A DNA stretch of 53,930 nt from Gammaproteobacteria bacterium (GTDB taxonomy: Bacteria; Pseudomonadota; Gammaproteobacteria; Burkholderiales; Rhodocyclaceae), in contig JAHJEO010000003.1 of assembly GCA_018825305.1 (NCBI GenBank), positions 1 through 53,930 on the forward strand, given 5' to 3'. Positions 47,390 through 53,930 of this stretch are shown one piece after another; positions within the stretch are counted from its first letter, which is position 1, and every line of letters begins with the position of its first letter. The notes under the pieces are model-generated. The model was not told where the DNA came from, did no database searches, and saw only the letters and a program-made list of their open reading frames with translations. A program made the translations under genes and the position numbers.

Positions 47390-48790
47390 TCAGGTCGTTC
47401 CAAGCGCGTGCTTGATCGCGGCGATCTGGCCTTCCAGCCGGCCGGCCATCTCCTGCAGCAGATCGCGGCCCTGTCGGCTCGCTACCTTGGCAGCAGCGAA
47501 AAGTTCGTAGAGACGCGAGCCGTAGAGCCGGTTGAGCTCGGACTCGATTTCCGTGACGCGGCGGCGCAAGCGTGCCACCTGCATGGCGAGGGCCGAGCTG
47601 CTGCTGTGGTCCTTGCCTGATCTGGCGGTAGTGGCGTGAAGGCTCTCCTGCCATGAGGCCAGGATTTCCTGCAGGGCTTCGCGGTCGGCGTTGCGGTAGG
47701 CCCGGTTGGCTTCCGTCATCAGCTCGGTGCGCCAGGCGCGGTCGGCTTCGTCGCGGGCGCGGTCCGGATGAATCTTCTGCGCAATCTGCCGATAGAGCTT
47801 CTTGACGTCCGTGCCGGCCCGGAACCCGCGGCCGGAATCGACGGCGGCCGCTGCCTGTTTCCGGTCGGCGAAGCGGCTGCTTTCTTCATGCGAGCGTTCG
47901 GCGCGGGACCAGGCTTGCTGCGCCGTGCGTTGGCTGTGACTGTCGTTCGGTGCGGCTTCGGCACGGCGCAGGGCGACTTCGGCCTGCAGCAGGTCGAGTT
48001 CGGCCATGCGGCCGCCGATTGTTGCGTGGTAGCGCTGGGTGAAGTCGCCGATCTCCGCCTGGGCGGTAGCCAGTTCGAGTTCGAGTTCAGCCAGTTCCTG
48101 GCCGAGCAACTCCAGTTCGATCCGCAGGCGCGCCTGCTCGTCGACCTTGACCAGCGCGGCGGCGCCTGTCAGCCTGCCGGTCAGTAGCAGGGTGGGTGCC
48201 GTTTCGGCCCAAGGCCCGAGCGACGGCGCGGCATGAATCCGGGGTTCGAGCATCACCACCCAGTCGGCCGGGCTGGCGAGCAGGCTGCCGGCGGCCGAAC
48301 GCGGTGCGAAGCGTACCGGGAACAGCGCGCCAAAGTCGTCGGGCCAGGAATCGCGGTCGCCATTCCTGGCGCACCAGTCGAGGCACGCATGCCAGTGTCC
48401 GGCGTGTTCGAGCAGCCGCGCACGCTGGGCCCGCCAGGCCGGCCCCTGGGTGTCGTCGCCGTCACGCTGGAGCCGACTTTTCAGCAGCGACAGCGTTGCG
48501 CGCAGCGTGATGCGGCTGGCGTAGTCGGCGCCCGGCAGCACCAGGCACAGCGGCCGCAGGTTCATGTCGAGCGCGTTGGAGACATCCGGCAGCAGTTCAT
48601 CGTCGGGCGTGACCACCAGCAGGCTGCGCTCACGCGCCAGTGCCTCCGCCGCCAGGGCGGCCAGGGCCGGGGCGGTGGTGGCGGCATCGGTCGGCAGCGC
48701 CTCCTGCAGCAGCGACCGCGGCCCCGCCGACTGCAGCCGGTCAAGCCAGCGCAGCGCGGCGTTGGTCGCCTGGGCGGTGTCGTTCATCAT
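47390..48790 (-). CDS. J-domain protein with coiled-coil regions, unknown role
   Basis: A 466-residue protein. The region KKLYRQIAQKIHPDRARDEA followed by LMTEANRAYRNADREAL is a J domain with the HPD motif needed to stimulate an Hsp70 ATPase. It is preceded by a long coiled coil (ELLGQELAELELELATAQAE) and followed by another (QVARLRRRVTEIESELNRLY). The N-terminal half (LALAAEALARERSLLVVTPDD region) matches nothing I recognise. I place the start at 48790 or 48787. A weak motif copy at 48457-48480 encodes LLKSRLQRDGD. It is tail-to-tail with the Sel1 gene. Confidence 0.72.
   Translation of the reverse strand: MMNDTAQATNAALRWLDRLQSAGPRSLLQEALPTDAATTAPALAALAAEALARERSLLVVTPDDELLPDVSNALDMNLRPLCLVLPGADYASRITLRATLSLLKSRLQRDGDDTQGPAWRAQRARLLEHAGHWHACLDWCARNGDRDSWPDDFGALFPVRFAPRSAAGSLLASPADWVVMLEPRIHAAPSLGPWAETAPTLLLTGRLTGAAALVKVDEQARLRIELELLGQELAELELELATAQAEIGDFTQRYHATIGGRMAELDLLQAEVALRRAEAAPNDSHSQRTAQQAWSRAERSHEESSRFADRKQAAAAVDSGRGFRAGTDVKKLYRQIAQKIHPDRARDEADRAWRTELMTEANRAYRNADREALQEILASWQESLHATTARSGKDHSSSSALAMQVARLRRRVTEIESELNRLYGSRLYELFAAAKVASRQGRDLLQEMAGRLEGQIAAIKHALGTT
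48457..48480 (-). repeat. Dispersed motif copy in the J-domain gene
   Basis: Core at 48472-48480 on the minus strand, then TCCAGCGTGACGGCG: GCG and ACGGCG kept, the rest diverged. Sense to the gene, encoding KSRLQRDG. Confidence 0.65.
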
Positions 48791-48864
48791 GATGCGTGAT
48801 TGTAGGAAGCCGCCGGGGGGAGCCCTTCCTTGGGGAAGAGGTGGTTTTGTCCGGCTTCTCGTGC

Positions 48865-48893
48865 TTGCTGAACCCGCTGCCTGGGGATAAAGT
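48865..48893 (+). promoter_or_regulatory. Possible sigma-70 promoter of the exbB operon
   Basis: TTGCTG (48865-48870) and TAAAGT (48888-48893) have a 17-base spacing, 31 bases before the exbB start. Both boxes deviate from consensus, so the call is tentative. Confidence 0.35.
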
Positions 48894-48923
48894 GCCGGCC
48901 TGGTTCTGTCCGAGGGAGTTGCC

Positions 48924-49529
48924 GTGTTTTCCATCATCCAGGCCGCCGGCTGGCCCATCTGGTTTCTGCTCCTGGCTTCGGTCATCGCCGTCGCCTTGAT
49001 CATCGAGCGCGCCGTCGCCTTGCGCCGCGCCAAGATCGTCCCCGCGGGACTGCTGCAGACGGTTGCCGCTGAATTGAAGCGCGGCACCATGAACGACGAG
49101 GCGCTGCGCCGCCTCGAAGCGCATTCGCCGCTGGGCCGCGTTTTCGCCGCCGGCCTGCGCAACTCGCGCCACTCGCGCGAGATCATGAAGGAAGCCATCG
49201 AGGAGGCGGGGCGGGGCGTGGCGCACGAACTCGAGCGCTTCCTCACCAGCCTCGGCACCATCGCTTCGATCAGCCCGCTGATGGGGCTGTTCGGCACCAT
49301 CGTCGGCATGATCGAAATCTTCGGTTCCGCCACGGGTGGCGGCAACAACCCGCAGGCCCTGGCCCACGGCATTTCGGTGGCGCTCTACAACACCGGCTTC
49401 GGCCTGATTATCGCCATCCCGGCCATGATCTTCTACCGCCACTTCCGCGCGCTGGTAGACAGCTTCATCGTCGAGATGGAGTTGCAGGCGGTCAAGCTGG
49501 TCGAGCTCGCCCACGGCGAACGCAGCTGA
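48924..49529 (+). CDS. exbB: ExbB/TolQ-family proton channel protein
   Basis: A subunit of a TonB- or Tol-type energy-transducing complex. The 201 residues have three helices: FLLLASVIAVALIIERAVAL, LGTIASISPLMGLFGTIVGM and ISVALYNTGFGLIIAIPAMI. The conserved MGLFGTIVGMIEIF and NTGFGLIIAIPA are the MotA/TolQ/ExbB signature. The start is a GTG at 48924 after the ribosome site GAGGGAG. The exbB-exbD-lpxK order is typical of betaproteobacteria, where the pair may energise lipid or envelope processes; TonB itself is not in the window. Confidence 0.92.
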   Translation: MFSIIQAAGWPIWFLLLASVIAVALIIERAVALRRAKIVPAGLLQTVAAELKRGTMNDEALRRLEAHSPLGRVFAAGLRNSRHSREIMKEAIEEAGRGVAHELERFLTSLGTIASISPLMGLFGTIVGMIEIFGSATGGGNNPQALAHGISVALYNTGFGLIIAIPAMIFYRHFRALVDSFIVEMELQAVKLVELAHGERS

Positions 49530-49542
49530 TCGGGGCGTCGCG

Positions 49543-49965
49543 ATGAACTTCCAGCGTGGCCGCACCCGCGAAGAGCTCGAGATCAATCTGATCCCGATGA
49601 TCGACGTTCTGCTGGTGATCCTCATCTTCCTGATGGTCACTACCACCTACTCGAAGTTTTCCGGCCTCGAAATCAACCTGCCGACAGCCGATGCGCAGCA
49701 GGCGCAGGAGCAGCCCAACGAGATCAATGTCGTGGTGACCGCGACGGGCGACGTCCTGGTCAACAAGGCGCCGGTGGGCGGGCGCGATGCCGACAGCATC
49801 AGCGTCGCCCTCAAGCGCGCGGCGGGCGATGCCAAGGAACCGGTGGTCATCATCAACGCCGACGCCAAGGCCACCCACCAGAGCGTCGTCGATGTGATGC
49901 AGGCCGCCCAGCAGGCCGGTCTTTCGCATATCTCCTTTGCCACCCAGCAGGCGCAAAAGAATTGA
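49543..49965 (+). CDS. exbD: ExbD/TolR-family biopolymer transport protein
   Basis: A 140-residue partner of ExbB. It has a short cytoplasmic N-terminus (MNFQRGRTREELEINLIPMI), a single helix with the conserved proton-carrying aspartate (MIDVLLVILIFLMVTTTYS) and a periplasmic TolR-type domain (VVVTATGDVLVNKAPVGGRD). It begins 13 bases after exbB and overlaps the probable lpxK start. Confidence 0.94.
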   Translation: MNFQRGRTREELEINLIPMIDVLLVILIFLMVTTTYSKFSGLEINLPTADAQQAQEQPNEINVVVTATGDVLVNKAPVGGRDADSISVALKRAAGDAKEPVVIINADAKATHQSVVDVMQAAQQAGLSHISFATQQAQKN

Positions 49966-50956
49966 CGCGCTAATCGGCCGGGCCTGGCGGACGCGCGGCC
50001 CGCTTGCCTGCCTGCTGCTTCCCATCGGGCTCGCCTTCTTTTTCGCGGTTGCGCTGCGGCGCTGGCTCTATCGCGCCGGCATTCTGGAACGTGTGAAATT
50101 GCCGGTGCCGGTCGTCGTCGTCGGCAACATCACCGCCGGCGGTGCCGGCAAGACGCCGCTCACGATCTTTCTCGCCGCGGGCTTGCAACGTCTCGGCCGG
50201 TGTCCGGGCATCGTCAGCCGCGGCTACGGCCGCGCCGAAGTCGGTGTGCGAAAAGTCGGCGCTGGCGCCACGGCGGCGGAAGTCGGTGATGAACCCCTGC
50301 TTATGTTCCGCCGTACCGGCTGCCCGGTTTTTGTCGGCCGCGATCGCGTCGCGGCGGCGCAGGCGCTGCTGGCTGCGCATCCCGAGTGCGACGTGATCCT
50401 TGCCGACGACGGGCTGCAGCACTATCGCCTGGCGCGCGATGTTGAAATCGTGGTTTGCGACGGTCGCGGCGCGATGAACGGCTGGCCGCTGCCGGCCGGG
50501 CCGCTACGCGAACCGCTTGCCCGCCTGCGCACCGTCGATGCCCTGGTGCACAACGGCCCGTGCGCGCTGGCGGCGGCCAGTGTTGCCGTGTTTCGCATGG
50601 ATCTGGATGGTTCGCGCTTCCATCGCCTCGGCGATCCGACGGAAACGGCCAGCGCCGCCGACCTGGTCGGCCAGCGGCTGCATGCATTTGCCGGAATCGG
50701 CGATCCGGCGCGTTTCTTTTCGGCGCTGCAGGCGCTCGGCCTTGCGTGCACTTCGCATGCATTCCCCGACCATCACCGTTACGCCAGCGCCGACTTTTTC
50801 CTTGATGGTGACGCGATCGTGACCACCGAGAAGGATGCAGTAAAATTCCCCGCCGGCCTGCCATTGCCCGTCTGGGTGCTGCCGGTCGAAGCCCGCATCG
50901 CGCCGGACCTTGCGCAATTTGTCGTGGAGAGAATCGATGGACGCCCGCCTGCTTGA
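49937..50956 (+). CDS. lpxK: Tetraacyldisaccharide 4'-kinase
   Basis: LpxK phosphorylates the 4' position of the lipid A precursor at the inner membrane. The 339 residues have an N-terminal membrane helix ([20 protein letters not shown]), the P-loop [22 protein letters not shown] and [20 protein letters not shown]. The likely start is a TTG at 49937 overlapping exbD by 29 bases; no ATG fits better. The gene holds two motif copies in opposite orientation, encoding [16 protein letters not shown] (50252-50275) and ASADFF (50774-50797). Confidence 0.93.
   Translation: MPPSRRKRIDALIGRAWRTRGPLACLLLPIGLAFFFAVALRRWLYRAGILERVKLPVPVVVVGNITAGGAGKTPLTIFLAAGLQRLGRCPGIVSRGYGRAEVGVRKVGAGATAAEVGDEPLLMFRRTGCPVFVGRDRVAAAQALLAAHPECDVILADDGLQHYRLARDVEIVVCDGRGAMNGWPLPAGPLREPLARLRTVDALVHNGPCALAAASVAVFRMDLDGSRFHRLGDPTETASAADLVGQRLHAFAGIGDPARFFSALQALGLACTSHAFPDHHRYASADFFLDGDAIVTTEKDAVKFPAGLPLPVWVLPVEARIAPDLAQFVVERIDGRPPA
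50252..50275 (+). repeat. Dispersed motif copy 1 in lpxK
   Basis: Core at 50252-50260 then GCTGGCGCCACGGCG. Encodes KVGAGATA between SRGYG and GDEP of LpxK. Confidence 0.85.
50774..50797 (-). repeat. Dispersed motif copy 2 in lpxK
   Basis: Core at 50789-50797 on the minus strand, then GCTGGCGTAACGGTG. Opposite orientation to copy 1; encodes YASADF. Confidence 0.72.
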
Positions 50957-51113
50957 AATCCTCGTCTGCCCCGTCTGCAAGGGCCCGCTCGATCACCGCA
51001 AGGAACAATCCGAACTGGTGTGCCGGGGCTGTCGGCTGGCCTACGCGATCAAGGACGACATCCCCATCATGCTCGAAGAGGAAGCGCGGCAGCTCGCGGC
51101 CACCGAGGAGTGA
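50937..51113 (+). CDS. Trm112/YcaR-family small zinc-ribbon-like protein
   Basis: A 58-residue protein, [20 protein letters not shown] followed by [20 protein letters not shown]. Four cysteines in two CxxC pairs (CPVC, CRGC) suggest zinc binding; many relatives retain only some of them. In proteobacteria the gene sits between lpxK and kdsB, as here, and its role is not established; it overlaps lpxK by 20 bases and kdsB by 4. Confidence 0.9.
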   Translation: MDARLLEILVCPVCKGPLDHRKEQSELVCRGCRLAYAIKDDIPIMLEEEARQLAATEE

Positions 51114-51877
51114 GCAGTTTTCGCGCCGTCGTGCCGGCGCGCTACGCCTCGACCCGTCTGCCTGGCAAGCCGCTCGCCGACATCGGCGGCAAGCCGATGG
51201 TGGTGCGGGTGGTCGAAGCCGCGCTGAAGAGTGGCGCATTCGAAGTGTGGGTGGCTACCGATGACATCCGCGTGAGCGATGCCGTGACTGCCCATGGTCA
51301 TCGCGTCGCCATGACGCGCAGCGACCATGCGACCGGCACCGACCGCATCGCCGAGGTTGCGGAGCGCTTTGGCTGGCTCGATGACGACATTGTGGTGAAC
51401 CTGCAGGGCGACGAGCCGCTGCTCGATCCGGCGCTGGTCGGCGAAGTGGCCCAGGCGCTGGCAGCCGACCCGGATGCCGCCATTGCCACCGCCGCGCATG
51501 CGATCACCGATGCCGGCGAGTTCATGAATCCGAACGTGGTGAAGGTCGTGACCAGTTCGGCCGGTCGTGCGCTGTATTTTTCACGTGCACCGATTCCGTG
51601 GCATCGCGACGGCTTTGCTGCGAACCCGGAGGTGCTGCCGAGTGGCTTCGTTGCGCGCCGCCACATCGGCCTCTATGCCTACCGCGTCGGTTTCTTGCGG
51701 CGCTACGGCCAGCTGGCGCCCGCGCCGCTCGAGCAGTGGGAATCACTGGAACAGTTGCGTGCGCTCTGGCATGGTTTTCACATTCGCGTCATCGATTGCG
51801 CGCATGCTCCCGCCGCCGGCGTGGATACGCAGCAAGACCTTGAGCGTGTTCGCCTCGCGTTTGCTGCGGCGCACTAA
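51110..51877 (+). CDS. kdsB: 3-deoxy-manno-octulosonate cytidylyltransferase
   Basis: KdsB activates Kdo as CMP-Kdo for lipopolysaccharide core synthesis. The 255 residues start at a GTG (51110) and include [52 protein letters not shown] and [13 protein letters not shown]. The open frame extends upstream, but the GTG start matches the family N-terminus and overlaps the preceding stop. It completes the lipid A/Kdo unit lpxK-trm112-kdsB. Confidence 0.95.
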   Translation: MSSFRAVVPARYASTRLPGKPLADIGGKPMVVRVVEAALKSGAFEVWVATDDIRVSDAVTAHGHRVAMTRSDHATGTDRIAEVAERFGWLDDDIVVNLQGDEPLLDPALVGEVAQALAADPDAAIATAAHAITDAGEFMNPNVVKVVTSSAGRALYFSRAPIPWHRDGFAANPEVLPSGFVARRHIGLYAYRVGFLRRYGQLAPAPLEQWESLEQLRALWHGFHIRVIDCAHAPAAGVDTQQDLERVRLAFAAAH

Positions 51878-51955
51878 TCAGGCCGGCTATCCGGCGATAG
51901 ATAAAATCGAACAACCCGTACAATCAATAGTGTCAATATCAGCAAAGAACGATAA

Positions 51956-52648
<693 letters not shown>

Positions 52649-52667
52649 TCAGGGAGGGACTGCACTT

Positions 52668-53930
52668 ATGGCAGCCAAGAAAATGAACGCGTTCTACGCG
52701 CAGTCCGGCGGCGTCACCGCCGTCATCAACGCCTCGGCCTGCGGCGTGATCGAGACCGCGCGCAAGCACAAGGACAAGATCGGCAAGGTCTACGCCGGCC
52801 GCAACGGCATCATCGGCGCGCTGACCGAGGACCTGATCGATACCAGCAAGGAATCGGCCAAGGCCATCGCCGGCCTGCGCACTACGCCGTCGGGCGCCTT
52901 TGGCTCCTGCCGCTTCAAGCTGAAGAGCCTCGAAGCCAACAAGCGCGAGTACGATCGCCTGATCGAGGTGTTCAAGGCCCACAACATCGGCTACTTCTTC
53001 TACAACGGCGGCGGCGACTCCGCCGACACCTGCTACAAGGTGTCGCAGCTGTCGGAGACGCTGGGCTACCCGGTGCAGGCCATCCATGTGCCGAAGACGG
53101 TCGACAACGACCTGCCGATCACCGACAACTGCCCGGGCTTCGGTTCCGTCGCCAAGTACATCGCGGTGTCGACGCTGGAAGCGACCTTCGACGTGCGTTC
53201 GATGTGCGCAACCTCGACCAAGGTGTTCGTGCTCGAGGTGATGGGCCGCCACGCCGGCTGGATCGCCGCGGCCGGCGCCATGGCCTCGACCAAGGACTGC
53301 GAACTGCCGATCGTCGTGCTGTTCCCCGAGGTGCTGTTCGACCAGAAGAAGTTCATCGCCAAGGTCAACGGCCTGGTGAAGAAGTTCGGCTATTGCACCG
53401 TGGTCGTCTCCGAAGGTTGCCACTGGCCCGACGGCAAGTTCCTCGCCGAGCAGGGCACCCGTGACGCCTTCGGCCACGCCCAGCTGGGCGGTGCCGCACC
53501 GGTGGTCGCCAACATGATCAAGGATTCCCTCGGCCACAAGTTCCACTGGGGCGTCGCCGACTACCTGCAGCGCGCCGCGCGCCACGTCGCTTCCAAGAGC
53601 GACGTCGATCAGGCCTACGCGGTGGGCAAGGCCGCGGTCGAGTTTGCGCTCAAGGGCCACAACTCGGTGATGCCGACCGTCGAGCGCGTCTCCAACGCGC
53701 CCTACAAGTGGAAGGTCGGCATGGCGCCGCTGTCCAAGGTCGCCAACGTCGAGAAGATGATGCCCAAGAACTTCATCACTGCCGACGGCTTCGGCATCAC
53801 CGAAAAGTGCCGCCAGTATCTGGCGCCGCTGATGAAGGGCGAGGACTATCCGGCCTACAAGGATGGCTTGCCGCAATACGTGACGCTCAAGAACGTTGCG
53901 GTGGCGAAAAAGCTGGCCAAGTTCGATCTG
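52668..53930 (+). CDS. pfp: 6-phosphofructokinase, pyrophosphate-dependent type (partial, runs off the window)
   Basis: Interconverts fructose 6-phosphate and fructose 1,6-bisphosphate. The visible 421 residues (MAAKKMNAFYAQSGGVTAVI onward) include NGGGDSADTCYKVSQL, where an aspartate takes the place of the glycine used for ATP, and HVPKTVDNDLPITDNCPGFG, where lysine in PKTVDND replaces the glycine of ATP-type enzymes. Both favour pyrophosphate as phosphoryl donor. MGRHAGWIAAAGA and VSEGCHWPDGKFL match this clade. No stop occurs before the window ends; by family length it should be nearly complete. It lies 19 bases after adk. Confidence 0.9.
   Translation, partial: MAAKKMNAFYAQSGGVTAVINASACGVIETARKHKDKIGKVYAGRNGIIGALTEDLIDTSKESAKAIAGLRTTPSGAFGSCRFKLKSLEANKREYDRLIEVFKAHNIGYFFYNGGGDSADTCYKVSQLSETLGYPVQAIHVPKTVDNDLPITDNCPGFGSVAKYIAVSTLEATFDVRSMCATSTKVFVLEVMGRHAGWIAAAGAMASTKDCELPIVVLFPEVLFDQKKFIAKVNGLVKKFGYCTVVVSEGCHWPDGKFLAEQGTRDAFGHAQLGGAAPVVANMIKDSLGHKFHWGVADYLQRAARHVASKSDVDQAYAVGKAAVEFALKGHNSVMPTVERVSNAPYKWKVGMAPLSKVANVEKMMPKNFITADGFGITEKCRQYLAPLMKGEDYPAYKDGLPQYVTLKNVAVAKKLAKFDL

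Overview
The window looks like a chromosomal segment of a betaproteobacterium, most likely from the Rhodocyclales. I infer this from the high GC content, the order ndk-rlmN-pilF-rodZ-ispG-hisS-yfgM-bamB-der-hfq-hflX-hflK-hflC-hisZ-purA, the phaC-phaB-phaR-rimO polyhydroxyalkanoate block, the sodB/xseA/exbBD/lpxK/kdsB/adk cluster, and a pyrophosphate-type phosphofructokinase. I cannot name a genus. Almost every base is accounted for: no gene-free stretch exceeds about 220 bases.

Layout. Bases 1-184 hold the end of an rRNA operon (5S rRNA and terminator). Then come accA and an unusually short tilS. A minus-strand DctS/DctR two-component pair diverges from a TRAP C4-dicarboxylate transporter, dctPQM (2.1-8.0 kb). 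From 8.1 to 24.2 kb runs a long plus-strand housekeeping superoperon covering nucleotide metabolism, rRNA methylation, the type IV pilus pilotin, cell shape, isoprenoid synthesis, outer-membrane assembly, ribosome GTPases, Hfq, the HflKC protease modulator, HisZ and PurA. A tRNA-Leu follows, then rnr, a PilZ-like gene and rlmB, bamD divergent from rluD-pgeF, and a ZIP metal transporter. The PHA block occupies 31.5-35.6 kb, followed by rimO and a FAD-linked oxidase. A tRNA-Ala/Glu/Asp operon with a near-consensus promoter starts at 38.4 kb. Next are a DUF192 protein and a minus-strand set with a thiosulfate-uptake-type pair (YeeE/TusA) and a GGDEF-EAL protein. The last 11 kb carry sodB, xseA, a Sel1-repeat/J-domain gene pair, exbB-exbD-lpxK-trm112-kdsB, adk and a phosphofructokinase gene cut by the window end.

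The most unusual signal is not a gene. A motif (AAAGTCGGC, four variable bases, GCG, two variable bases, ACGGCG) recurs about every 3.4 kb. There are 15 exact copies of the 9-base core and one single-base variant. Copies occur in both orientations, mostly inside coding sequence and in several reading frames, so the same DNA word becomes [22 protein letters not shown] or ASADFF in unrelated proteins. Where I can compare with remembered homologues (IspG, RNase R, RluD, LpxK, XseA), the copy seems to replace native residues rather than add length. That pattern resembles the DNA uptake signal sequences of Neisseriaceae and Pasteurellaceae. I propose it as a candidate uptake-type or other genome-wide recognition sequence; genome-wide counting would decide.

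Working together, the genes suggest an organism that takes up C4-dicarboxylates, stores carbon as PHA under PhaR control, may import thiosulfate, and uses PPi-linked glycolysis or gluconeogenesis. The rest is core cell-envelope and translation machinery.
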